Positions 44,969 through 56,349 of a stretch of DNA of 64,000 bases are shown piece by piece. The notes under the pieces were generated by a model, which saw nothing but the letters and a program-made list of their open reading frames with translations, searched no databases and was not told the DNA's origin. Every line of letters begins with the position of its first letter. Position 1 is the first letter of the stretch. The translations under genes were made by a program, and so were the position numbers. Source of the DNA: Celoporthe dispersa (taxonomy: Eukaryota; Ascomycota; Sordariomycetes; Diaporthales; Cryphonectriaceae). The stretch is taken from positions 2,294,001 to 2,358,000 of the forward strand of contig WAID01000004.1 of assembly GCA_016584495.1 (NCBI GenBank), written 5' to 3'.

Positions 44969-46717
44969 TTACGGGTCGTAGGGACCGTTTGCCCTCCTCC
45001 CCGAGAGGATTTCCGCCTCTCCGTCCTCCCTCACGAGATAGATGTCTTCGTGGCGAACGCCAAAGCGATTCTCGAGGTAGATCCCGGGCTCGTTGGTGAA
45101 TGTCATCCCGGCCTGGAGACGGACACCAGAGTTCCACTTGTTGAGGTATGGAGACTCATGGGCTATTTCATATTAGTACTCATCATCATCATATAGAGAT
45201 ATGTGTAGCCCGAAAGAACCCTAACCTTTGATGCCTATGCCATGTCCTAATCGGTGCGTGAACGCATCTCCATAGCCAGCATCCTCGATGACCGTTCTCG
45301 CAGCGATGTCGATGCTTGCGGCTGTGGCGTTGGGTCTGAAGGCTTGGGCTGCTGCGGTCTGAGCATTCAGGACGATGGCCCACACGCGTAGCTTCTCAGC
45401 CCGCAGGTCTGGGTCCGGTGGCGTCCACCCCGCATCTCCCAGCTCTGTCTGGAATCCAAGCATGCCTTTCAGTATCAACAGGATACCTCCACCATGGCAC
45501 GCATGTCGTTTCTCGGGCGGATCAATGAAGAAACTCCGACAGATATCAGAGGAATAGCCCAGGTAGTGCGCACCGACATCGATCACGACCATACTCTCAT
45601 GTGTCAGCTTCTTCCACCCGGTCACAAACCCGCCGTGAGGAAGCGCGCCGTGTTCCTCAAACAGCACGATATTGAAGAATAGCTCGAAGCCGACCGACAG
45701 CAGCACACTGTTCAAGATGTCCGTCACCTCGTTCTCCGTCAGCCCGGTGACGAGACAGGGCCGCATCGCCCGCACGGCCTCGACAGTGCCGGTGTTCACG
45801 GCGCGCAGCAGCTCCACCTCTGCGGCGCTCTTCTGCTGGCGCACCAGTTCTACGGCCGGGTTGAGACCCACCGTCTTGAAGCCGGCGCCGGCGAGCCCGC
45901 GGACGATGTAGTCACGGATTTCCTCGTCCATCATGAGCGTGGGCTGGTGGTCTAGGTCTCTGAAGAGGTGCGACTTGAGGAGGGTGGTGTACGGGTCCCA
46001 GTGTTCCTCCCAGACCACGATGTCCAGCTCGGGATTGCGGCTAGGGATGCCAAGCATGCGCACGCGGCCTTCCTCGAAGTGTGGCGAGAGGAAGGCTGTC
46101 TTGGCCTTGATGGTTCCTGTCGTCGTGTCCAGTGTGCCGGGCGAGACGATCATTAGGAACGGGCGCTCTTCTGGCTCCCATGGCTCCCAGTCGGTTTGTG
46201 AGATATTCCCGTAGTATCTTGAGGGACAATAGTCAGTCACATTTCATACTATTGAAAATAATGAACGGTTGTATTTGAGTGGTCATACTTACTGAAAGGT
46301 ATAGCCTGGCTCAAGCACAAACGCGTCTACGCCTGAAGCTGCGAGAGCCTGCGCCAGACGATCCCGTCGCTCGATGAACTCTTCTGCCGTGATTGGCTTG
46401 GCAGCGTTGAGAAAGGACAGGTTCTGGTGGAGGTTGCTGACGGCGCAACTCTGCACTCTCTCGACGACTGATGGCCTGGAATGTAGGGTGGGTGGGAGGA
46501 GAATCTCTCGGAAATTGAGCAAGGCGAGCAGACACACCGCACCGACCAGGCCGACGATGTGGCGAGGCCAGATGCTAAGCTGATGCCTGCTCTGGGTTAC
46601 TGTTGTTGTGTGTTTCTCCATGTTGCTCACAGTCTCTTGGTGGAAGACTAAGGGAGTTTTTCCCGCGGTCAAGTCGTCAGGTGAAGAGGTCTTGGACAGG
46701 GGCGGATCGACGGGCAT
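44969..46717 (-). CDS. Membrane-anchored M24 Xaa-Pro peptidase (creatinase/prolidase fold)
   Basis: Dinuclear-metal peptidase acting at Xaa-Pro bonds. Exons 46717-46293, 46217-45226 and 45162-44969 (introns GTAAGT/TCAAG and GTTAGG/AATAG) give 536 residues. After a polar N-terminus comes a single hydrophobic anchor (HIVGLVGAVCLLALLNF), suggesting a type II membrane protein with the catalytic part in the secretory lumen or outside. The creatinase N-domain begins with FIERRDRLAQALAASGVDAF. Metal ligands: two Asp in VVIDVGAHYLGYSSDICRS, His in HRLGHGIGIKAHESPY, Glu in FTNEPGIYLE and Glu in GVRHEDIYLV. All ligands expected for an active enzyme are present. Substrate range is inferred only. Confidence 0.9.
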
Positions 46718-46963
46718 TTCCCCGCGATGCTACAGCATTTACGCCATGCAACGTGGGGCTTGATCCTGGGCGCAGCCGGTAAATAGATAGATAACGGCTT
46801 CTGAGACGCATCCCATGGGCCATAGTTTTAGCCTTGCACCTTTTATTATGACTTCCTTTCACTTCCTTTCATATATATACGGAGCATTAATTGGTCAGTG
46901 AATAATGCCCGTTCCAAAACTTATATATTCACTTTTTTCTAAAATCAATGTCTTATATGAGCA

Positions 46964-49003
46964 CTAATCATATCCGACAACGTCCCTAGCAGATCTTGGT
47001 TTTCTCTCCCATGTAAGCAACGCACAAAGAAAAGTCACAGCACAGAAACACAACATTACCGAGAACTGCTCCCGATATCCCTCGTCATATACCTGCCGGA
47101 CTGCCTGACGCGTCGACTCGGGGAGCTGGTTGATATAAGCCACAGAGTCGGAAATCTGTGCCAACTGTTCCGCATCGAGGATGAGGGCGAGCCGCGGCGA
47201 GGTGTAATTATTTAGGACCGTAGCACTGGCAACAGGTTAAGTGTCTTGGGACAACCAGCGATCTGGGAACATGACAGGAACAAGCTCTTTTGACATACCT
47301 AATCGCCAGTCCAATCGTCCCACCCAGCACGCGGATCTGCGTGACGGCCGCCATCCCGACAGCCATGTGCTCCCTGCTCACGACCAGCGGCACAAAAATA
47401 ACCAGCGTCACCAGCGTCATGCCGAAGCTAAACCCCATAACCGCCTCGTACCCGTATAGCGCCGCGTCGCCTCCCAGTCCCGAGCTCGCGAGGCCCACGC
47501 CGATGAGCTGCAGCGCCGCGCCCGTCGCCACCAGGTAGAACGGCGGCAAGAACCTCTTGCTCACCAGGAACCCGCTCACAGCGGTCGCGACAGGCGACAA
47601 TAACAGGAGCGGCAGCAGGCGGATGCCCGCCTCGAATGCGCTCGCGCCATTGACCGCCTGGTACCGCTGCGGCAGGTTGATCAGCACCGTCATGAATGGT
47701 GGGCCGGTAAAGAGGCCAGCGAGGACCAGCCCGACGAAGAGGCGGTTCTTCATGAGGTGCAGCGGGAAAACGGGCTCGGAGACGACATGTTCGCGCCCGA
47801 CGCGGGCTTCCCACCCAACGAAGGCGAGCAGGGATATGACACCGACGACGATAGAGGCGATGATCGGGGCGCTAGACCAGGCGTAGCGCGACCCGGCTTC
47901 CTCGAAGCCGAAGGCGAGGAGGATGGAGGCGGCGAGGAGGAGGAATGCGCCTAGGAGATCGAGGCGCGCGAGTGAGGTGCGGGTGAACTTGTGGCGGAGG
48001 CGGATTGCTGCAGCCGGGGTTCCCTGATGAGGGAAGTGCGTGGGCATGATGAATGCAACTAGGGCTGTTGCTATAGCGCCCGCCGGTGCACTTGAAGGGG
48101 GGCGGGGGAGAGAGAGTCAGCAGGAAATGGAAGGGTTTATGGGCTTGGAGGAGACGGACTTGAGGAGGAAGACCCAGCGCCAGGAAGAACCGTCGTTTAT
48201 CACGCCACCGAGGATGGGACCAAGCACAGAGGAGAAGACCTGCACTAGAGAGACGAGGGAGACATATGTGCCCCATTTCTCCTTGGGTACCATCTCTGGG
48301 TTGATTACCGTCACCATGGCGTATATCCCAGCACCACCGACGCCCTGGAGGGCTCGAAAGATGATGCTGTCCCTGGTCAGCGTCGGGGAAGTCACTTGAG
48401 CGGGCAAACTACGCACAGATCCAGCATATTGGAGATAGAGCCGCATACGATGGAAAAGATGGTGAAGAAGCCCAAGCCGATGAGGAGCATGAACTTCCTC
48501 CCGAGGATGTCACTAAACTTGGCATAGATGACGAGGAACCCGGTATAGGTCAGCAGGTAGGAGACGACCACCCAGTCTCGCTGATCGAAGCCGCCCAAGG
48601 CGTTTGTTATGGAGACGAGAGAGGTGCTGACGATCGTCGTCTCCAGAGTCGAGAGGAGCAGAGACAGGCAGAGACTAAGGAGACAGAGATGAGCATACGC
48701 GCGACACGAGAAGGAACAGCAACAGAGGCTCACAGACGCGAATGTTAGGAGGTAGAGCTTCCATCCTGTGAGATAGACCCGTGGAACCTCATCACTGGGG
48801 ACAACAGTAGTATCTGCAGGTATCTCGTCCTCGATAGTCATAGGCGCCGGTGCAGCAGCAGGAGTTGTGGGTAAGTCAGTATTGGACCCTGCTGCCGTGA
48901 TCTCGGTGGACCTCCGCGTGGTGGTGGTCCTTGAAGCGTCGTCTGGTATGGAACGGCCTGCTACCGAGGGCCCCGTCATGTTGGGGTTCCCGTTGGGTGC
49001 CAT
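46964..49003 (-). CDS. MFS transporter, drug:H+ antiporter DHA14 type
   Basis: Plasma-membrane or vacuolar efflux pump with 14 predicted segments. Exons 49003-48738, 48674-48417, 48366-48160, 48090-47299 and 47225-46964 total 1,785 nt, 594 residues. The N-terminal about 75 residues are polar and Thr/Ala-rich. Motif A is SDILGRKFMLLIG; other marks are STLETTIVSTSLVSI, LIIFRALQGVGGAG, LGPILGGVINDGSSWRWVF and GGTIGLAISATVLNN. Intron donors are variable: GTCTGT, GTGCGT, GTCCGT and GTATGT. The first intron is 63 nt with no stop, so retention would add 21 residues in frame. No biosynthetic gene is adjacent, so the exported compound is unknown. Confidence 0.92.
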
Positions 49004-50002
49004 AGAAATGGTGTGAGAACGATGAATGGACTGCAGCTCGCTCGCCTACAACTATTAACATCCGATGAGGTGGTGGTCAGGAGTGGCGGAGAAGGGCTTT
49101 CCTGACCATTCATACAGCAACAGCCTTAGGAAATTCTGTGGCATTATGGCGAGATTGTGCCGTACCATATGCAGAAGGAAAAGGACAGTCTGTCCATAGA
49201 CGTTGGAAGCCAGATGGATCCAAACCCTGGGCCAAGCCAGAATCGAGCAGGCCTACATGAGCTTGGACACAGACCCTCCAGGACCAATGGCAGAAGTCTT
49301 GGTAGAGAAGACTACGGTCGATATGGCTCGCCAGCGCTCGCTAAACAGCACGCTCCGAAAGGACGTCGTTGTGGGCAGAAACCGCCAAACACTCTGTGCA
49401 GAGCAGCGTCAGCAGCGTGGGACGGCCACTACACATTACAAGTATTCGCTATGGCACAGGCCTGTCGAGTGAAGGTGTTTGCTGTCGGCAGCTTAGTCAG
49501 GATTCCTAGCGGCAGAGCTCCCCAAGCCTACACCTGCCGTTCCTGAGGATCGCCCACTGTCGGATTTGAGGATTACCACCTACTCCAAGTCCGACACCTC
49601 GGCTCGTCCTGAACCACGCGCTCCGACCCGGACATACTGCCAGCGACTCGAACTTAACAAAGACATGTTCCTTGCTTACGTGACGCGGGTGTATCGTGTA
49701 TGATACAGACGTCTATATCCGAACGATCTGACCTTCCCATTGCAAGACTGACTATGATCATGGATACCCACCTGCAGTCAAGCGATCAGTACGGGAGACG
49801 AAGACCGCACAGACATTTACCCAGGACAGTGGCGTGGATATAAATACGAATCACCGGTCGTGCAGACAAGAAAGCCTAGTGCGCAAGATGTCTACTTATC
49901 ACCTAGTTACAACTAGATCTACTACACCCAGCAAGCGAGGCCGTATCAGCATCTCACACTGAATTCCTTACCTGCCGCTCTCACAGAAGGCCACCTATCA
50001 AC
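49004..50002. promoter_or_regulatory. Divergent intergenic region MFS transporter / SDR
   Basis: About 1 kb separating two divergent start codons. The open frames at 49157-49546 (+) have no recognisable motifs. No binding site was identified by eye. Confidence 0.5.
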
Positions 50003-50816
50003 ATGTCTCTCTCCGGCAAGGTCATCATCATCACTGGTGGCAGCAAAGGAATCGGGAAGGCCATCGCCCAGCGGCTGGCTAGTGACGGCGCCTCTGTCGT
50101 GATCAACTTCTCCAGCGACGCGGCCGCAGCAGAGCAGACGGTGAAGAAGATAGGCGCGGACAAGGCCTACTCTGTGCAGGCCGACCTTGGGTCCGTGGGT
50201 GGGGTTGAGAAGCTCGTCAAGGCTACGGTCGACAAGTTTGGCAAGGTCGACGTTGTGATTCCCAATGCCGGCGTCATGTGGATGAAGACGGTCGAGTCCA
50301 CCTCAGAGGCGGACTTCGACAGGATGTTCGCGCTGAACGTCAAGGGCCCATATTTCCTGGTCCAGGTCCGTGTTGTGTCATTGCCACCGCTCTGCCGACC
50401 TTCACAGCACAATAGCCGCTGCTGACTCACAAATATAGAAAGCCGTCCCCTATATGGCACCTGGCGGTCGGGTGATCTTCGTCAGCACCGGCATCAACAG
50501 GGCGACGACCGTGATGCCACCGTATACCCTCTATGCCGCCACGAAAGGTGCCATTGACCAGATGACCCGCACCATGGCAAAAGACCTAGCCACCAAGGGG
50601 ATTAACGTCAATGCCATCGCACCAGGCCCCACGGAGACGGAACTGTTCATGAACGGGAAGAGCGAGGCGCTGGTGGAGGGCATCAAGAAGAGCAGTCCCT
50701 TCAACCGGCTTGGCCAACCTGGAGATATCGCCAATGTGGTTGCGTTCTTGTGTGGCCAGGACAGTGGCTGGGTCGCTGGACAGGTGATCCATACGAACGG
50801 CGGGGCATTTGTCTAA
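50003..50816 (+). CDS. Short-chain dehydrogenase/reductase (3-ketoacyl-ACP reductase-like)
   Basis: NAD(P)(H)-dependent oxidoreductase of unknown substrate. Exon 1 50003-50365, intron 50366-50438 (donor GTCCGT, acceptor ATATAG), exon 2 50439-50816; 246 residues, classic SDR length. Motifs: TGGSKGIGKAIA (cofactor Rossmann loop), NAGV, catalytic Ser in VSTGIN and YAATKGAIDQMTR with Tyr and Lys, then NAIAPGPTETELF. The C-terminus VAGQVIHTNGGAFV is typical of FabG-like enzymes. The basic residue after the glycine motif (SK) is compatible with NADPH. It is divergent from the MFS gene, a layout sometimes seen in small metabolite loci, but no further pathway gene is present. Confidence 0.92.
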
Positions 50817-52476
50817 ATCGGAAAGAAAGAGAAGTGGAGAAGAAAAAAATAAAGAAGGAGAGAAATTCCCGGAGATAATAATCATATTGGTATCCTGCTC
50901 GGGGCCGAGATACTGCTGCATACTTGCGTGGTGTACCGTGGTAGGTGTTGTTGCTATCACTTCATGGCAGTATCAGCCCTACCCGCTTTTGCTGCCTTAT
51001 GTGAGGATCGAAATTCTATGGTACATTCCCCATGCAAAAAGCCCAAGGCACCGTACCCACTCAGAACGATGCAGTCCCACAATAACAATTGCATGCATAT
51101 GTATAGCAGCAGGTTCCTGTGGGCTAGCGGTGCCAATCGGCTGCCACAGCGCTGTTAGGGAGTAAGGAGGAGAGGATGAGGGGGGCGCAGGAACATTCAG
51201 GCGGGTCTCCAAGCGGGCAAGGGATCTTTTTTCGAGGGTTGGAAACAGTACCCAACCACTTAACAACAACCACCCCGTCTTCAGGTCGTGGTCCTCTGCA
51301 ATTTGAAGGCCGTGTGCGCCTTCGGCCCCCTTTATCAAATCTCCTGTCCTCCCCCCCTGTCTTTTGGGTAGTAGACCTTATCCCCGGACCCCATTTGGAT
51401 CGACTGAATCTAATTTTAGAGATCGTTTGCTAACTCGTAGCTTTTGTGTGTACAGTCCGGCTCCGGCGGGGAGCTGGTCGCACGTTGTGACGGGGCACCT
51501 GGGCAGCGGCCTTTCGGATCTAAAGCTCTTTGAAAAAGAGACAGACAGGAGGAGGAAGAGAAGGGGGGTGGGGGGTTGGGAAAACCCATACAAAAACCAA
51601 GGGATGAAGGAGCGCAAGAAAACAGAACATCAGATAACACTCATCTTTCAGACAATGAATGAAATACTATGGTAGACAGACTTCTTTTTAAATTGGTGTT
51701 AAGCTTCAATGGGAGCCAACTATCAGAATTCATCGAGGGTCTCCTAGTGGTTACTGCTATTTAGCATGGTAGCACTCTCCAGGGGCTCTCCTTTTCAGCC
51801 CCGCTGTGGCACTAAGCAGCTGGGACCTCCTCTCCCTAAAGCCTCCGTGCTGGAGCCGTTGCAGTGTTGACCCCACATCTTGACCTTTTGGAGCCTGGGC
51901 CTGGACCAGTTTTCCAGTTTGGGAGGCCTGGTCTGCCCTTGCCGCCTCCCCCCTCCCCTTGGCGGCTGGCCACTGACCCGTCTTACCAAGCAGAGACCAC
52001 CAAGCAGCCTGACACAGGGACCTGACCTCACCTCACCGCAGCCTGCTGGGTCCCGTCCTGTGCCACCGCTGTACAGCCACCAGCCATCAGCCATCCCGAC
52101 CCTTTCACCAGACCATCACCACCTTCTCCAACTCCAACTCACCCATCGACGCGCAAGGTCCTTGGTTTTATCAGCATTCTTTCCTTTTCTCTCAGCAAAC
52201 CAACCCAGCCTGCCAAGTTTTCTATCCCCAGGAACACAAGGCTGTCCATTTTACCATCCTCAATCCCCTGGGCATTGACATCACTTTTGGTGACAACCTC
52301 AGCTCATTGGGGCTTATCTTTTCCCATCCTTCTCCTATCGCTTCCTTTCCCCCCTTTCCTGCTTTCTGGTTGTTCACTGGTGTCGCCAGCTGCACATCCC
52401 ACGACGATCCCTCCCACAGCAGCTGTCGCATCACTGGACTTCCTCTCCCAAGCTCTCCAGACAACTCCTATCCACC
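50817..52476. other. Intergenic: SDR 3' flank and YPK1 promoter / leader
   Basis: About 1.66 kb. The part from about 52070 to 52476 is strongly pyrimidine-rich (C/T), as often seen in leaders of well-expressed fungal genes. The open frames crossing this part come from that composition. No repeat or RNA gene was recognised. Confidence 0.5.
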
Positions 52477-54681
52477 ATGTCTTCGTGGAAAATCACCGAG
52501 AGTAAGTCGGAGTTGGGTACAACATGCTGTAGCGCACCTGATTGTCTCCTGCGCAGCACACACCCTCGCTAGCAGACCGCTTGTCGCTGGCTCCTCTCAT
52601 GTGGCTGCCTGCCAGTCGTCTCATGCACCGGATCATTCTGCTAACTGCATTTCCCCCTCCTCCAGAGTTGAAGAAGACGCACCTGAGCAGCCCCCTCAGC
52701 AGTTTCGGGCGCTCACCCTCCCAATCGACCATCACCGACAAGGATGCAAAGGCGCAACCTCAGAGCGGCCCTAGTGGCACTGCCCCATCACCAACCCCTC
52801 CAGACAACAACATCGGTACGATCATCCCACCCATACAACATCCTGTGCTTGAGGGTCAGCTCCATGTACTGACCCAGACCAGCCTCTTCGGAAGCTCTGA
52901 CACAGACACCTGTCGAATTCGCCCCCAAGCCTGGCATCCTCGTCGTCACCCTCCACGAGGGGGAGAGGTTTCGCCCTGCCCGAACCGCACAAGAACATCT
53001 TCAGCAGTCACAGCACCTCTGCATCACAAGGAGGTGGGGCCAGCATCGCCGGTTCTGTACGGACTGCCCCGAACGGCCACAGGCCTAATACCGCTGGTGG
53101 CTTCGGCAATGTACCTACCAACCATGGACGTGTGTCTGGCAAGTACATGCCGTATGCTCTGCTCGACTTCGACAAGGTGCAGGTCTTTGTCAACTCGGTC
53201 GAAGGCAACCCCGAGAACCCGCTGTGGGCTGGCTCCAATACCCAGTACAAATTCGACGTGTCGCGAGTGACCGATGTCACGGTCCACCTCTACATCCGAA
53301 ACCCGACGGCGCCCCCGAGCGTCGGCCGTGCCAACGACATCTTCCTTGGTGTCGTCCAGATCAAGCCGCGTTTCGAGGAGAAGCACCAGTTTGTGGAGGA
53401 TCCCAAGGCGAACAAGAAGGACCGGGAGAAGGCAGCGACCGAGTTTGCAGAGAAGGAGAAGGCCCTGGGCCACAGCGGTGTTCAGTGGGTTCCCGTCGGA
53501 TATGGACAGGGCGAGCTCAAGATCGGCATCGAGTATGTGGAGAACAGGGCCGGCAAGCTCACCATCGACGATTTCGACCTCCCTCACCGTGGTCGGCAAG
53601 GGCAGCTTCGGCAAGGTCATCCAGGTCCGCAAGAAGGATACGAGCCGTATCTACGCCCTCAAGACGATCCGCAAGGCCCACATCATCTCCCCGATCCGAA
53701 GTCACCCACACCCTCGCCGAGCGATCTGTCCTTGCACAGATCAACAACCCGTTCATCGTACCCCTCAAATTCACCTTCCAGTCCCCCGAGAAGCTGTACT
53801 TCGTGCTGGCCTTCGTCAACGGCGGAGAGCTGTTCCACCACCTGCAGAAGGAGCAGCGCTTCGACGTCAACCGGTCTAGGTTCTACACCGCAGAGCTGTT
53901 GTGCGCTCTCGAGTGCCTGCACGGGTTCAACGTCATCTACCGAGATCTGAAGCCCGAGAACATCCTGCTAGATTATCAAGGCCACATTGCACTGTGTGAC
54001 TTTGGTCTCTGCAAGTTAGACATGAAGGACGAGGACCGGACCAACACCTTCTGTGGCACTCCCGAGTATCTCGCCCCTGAGCTCCTCATGGGCCAGGGTT
54101 ACAACAAGACCGTGGACTGGTGGACGCTGGGTGTCCTGCTCTACGAGATGCTGACGGGGCTTCCCCCCTTCTACGACGAGAACACCAACGAAATGTACCG
54201 AAAGATCCTGGGCGAGCCGCTGCACTTCCCTAGCCACGACATTGTGCCGCCCGCGGCCAAGGATCTCTTGACCAAGCTGCTGAACCGCGACCCGGCGCAG
54301 CGCCTGGGCGCAAACGGCTCGGCCGAGATCAAGGCACACCCCTTCTTCCATGCGATTGACTGGCGTAAGTTGCTGCAGCGCAAGTATGAGCCGACCTTCA
54401 AGCCCAATGTGGTAAGTGTTACACTCCGCGATCCCGCTGCGACAGAGGAGTACATGTATGCTAAATGATCTCGTCAGGCTGGCGCCATGGACACGGACAA
54501 CTTCGACCCGGAGTTCACCCGAGAAGCGCCCCAGGACTCGTACGTGGGAGGTGTTCCCCTTTCGGAGACGATGCAGAACCAGTTCCAGGGCTTCAGCTAC
54601 AACCGCCCGATCGCCGGCCTCGCGGACGGTGGTGGTAGCGTCAAGGACCCTTCGTTCATTGGCAGTGTCACAGGCCGGTAG
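52477..54681 (+). CDS. YPK1: AGC protein kinase Ypk1/YpkA type (three single-base frameshifts)
   Basis: TORC2-dependent AGC kinase controlling sphingolipid and membrane homeostasis. Exons 52477-52501, 52666-52815, 52883-54411 and 54478-54681. The ATG at 52477 (caccATG) gives MSSWKITE. The N-terminal C2-like region contains PKPGILVVTLHEG and NHGRVSGKYMPYALLDFDK. The kinase domain has GKGSFGKV, YALKTIRKAHIIS, VIYRDLKPENILL, LCDFGLCK and the T-loop NTFCGTPEYLAPE. The turn motif is FDPEFT and the hydrophobic motif FQGFSYN. Three positions break the frame, each fixed by removing one base: G5 at 52959-52963, C3 at 53581-53583 and C4 at 53689-53692. After these the length is 1,905 nt, exactly 634 codons plus stop. 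Given how conserved the kinase is, sequence error is far likelier than decay. Confidence 0.93.
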
Positions 54682-56349
54682 AGCGAGACGAAGAGATGCC
54701 CCAAGATTTGGAATGACGAAAGAAAGCAGGTTGGATGATGGATTTTGCATTTGTACAACTACGAGGGCGCATGACAGCAGCATGCAGGCAGAGTCATGTT
54801 GCAATTCACAGGGCATGTACTAGAGGTGATGAGTTAAGGGAGTCCAAATGTCGCAATCAACCATTCATGAGGGAACAGGGGACGGGCGGCCTTGATCACA
54901 GCCTCCTCTCCTTGTTGTCCCCTTCTCCCCTGCACATCTTGCTTTGAGCACCACCTTTTCCACCTCACATACTGGAGTTCGGTCTGATTTTTCACTGTCT
55001 TCCACTGGCACAGATCTGCAGATGGGGTGTTTTTTTTGTCCTTCTTTTCACTACAAAGGAGACTCGTTCTTGCAGAGCTTGATGATCTGCAAATTTCGGG
55101 CTTTTCTGAATGTGTCTGGCACAGTGGAGAGACTCAAGGGAAGGAGGAAAAGTCTGGTAGAGGAGATGCTTGACCACCCATGAACACCACAGTTCAGCAG
55201 TTCTTAGAGGAGACGGCAGGCAGATAAACAACAATACACACCGGGTATCTCTAACTTCAGAAGGAAAAGAAAGAAAGAAGAGAAAGAAGGTGGCCTGATG
55301 TGCTGGGTTCTGCTTTTGTAGATTGTAAGTTTGCCACTTTAGAATTTCTCATCATGCCACCAAGTCTTTCCTCATCCAGATACTCCTGGGCCAGGCACCT
55401 CCTTGCCTGGGACTCAGATAACAACAGGACTGGAGACAGTATTTCAGGCTCACCTGTCTGGGTACAGCCCACCCGTGGTTGCTTGGGAAACAATGCCCTT
55501 TGAGCGCGTTTGTAGACACCCAACACAGAACAAATGCAGTGCTTCACAAGCTTTACTATGATCTGTCAGAAGCATGTGGGGCATGTCTAGGCTCTGACTG
55601 GATGCATGGTGACGCAGATGTCTGATGAAACAGTACTGAGAGGGGGGGAGGGGGGGTGGCAGTGTTACTCTGGTCCTGGTAGGTCCCAGAACCTGTTGAG
55701 CTTCAAATTGCCCTCATCTGTCGATCTGAGAGGTGTGGACTGAGTTGAGCCTTGACCATCGATGATTCTGGCTTGAAATCCAACACATAAACTACTTCAG
55801 CAGTGAATAGGGTGAGTGCTTCCGTCTGTCTAAACTGCCGTCAAGGATGTACCTGCTCTTACATGCTGTGCCCCTCTTTTCGGGGGAGCTATGTGACACC
55901 ACTGCGGGGCAGCTGTCATGGTGCCTGCTGTGCTGTGATGGGAAGGCATGGGATGGGAGGGGACCCCGCTTCCAACTTGTTGATACGGATGCTGCGGAAT
56001 TTCAGCAACCTCTCTTCTAGACACAAGAGCTGATCAGCTAGCAATATCACAGTTCATTTGTTGAACAACCAACGCCCCTTTTGTGTCAATTGTGTCAAGC
56101 ACTAGCCTCTGTGCTCAAGGTATGTGTGTTCCTTAGAGTTTCCTCTTCCGTTATCTCCCAAACCAACAGCTGCTGGATCGGTCGCCGTGGCCACAGCTCC
56201 CCTCCATTCCTCAGTGTCACCAGACCCCTACACTTTAGCTGTCGAGTTATTTTTGCCTTTCTCTTTTTCTGTCGCGAACCTCTGACATGTTTTGCTAGCC
56301 TCCATAGAATCATCAACCAATTGCCTCTCCAGATTCACTACTAGCCAAC
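54682..56349. other. Intergenic: YPK1 3' flank and GPI promoter / leader
   Basis: About 1.67 kb with no recognised gene. A G-run is at 55640-55656. Close to the GPI start, a GTATGT at 56120 and a CTCCAG acceptor ending at 56334 could form a 5'-leader intron, which cannot be confirmed from sequence alone. Confidence 0.45.

Noticed and set aside
49157..49546. 129-residue plus-strand frame upstream of the SDR
   Set aside because: No recognisable domain and lies in a divergent promoter region.
46964..50816. MFS transporter plus SDR as part of a secondary-metabolite cluster
   Set aside because: No polyketide synthase, NRPS, terpene cyclase, P450 or cluster regulator is within the window, so adjacency alone is insufficient.
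53132..53950. Three overlapping frames in the kinase gene as separate proteins
   Set aside because: Each carries a successive piece of one Ypk1-type kinase; single-base shifts explain them.
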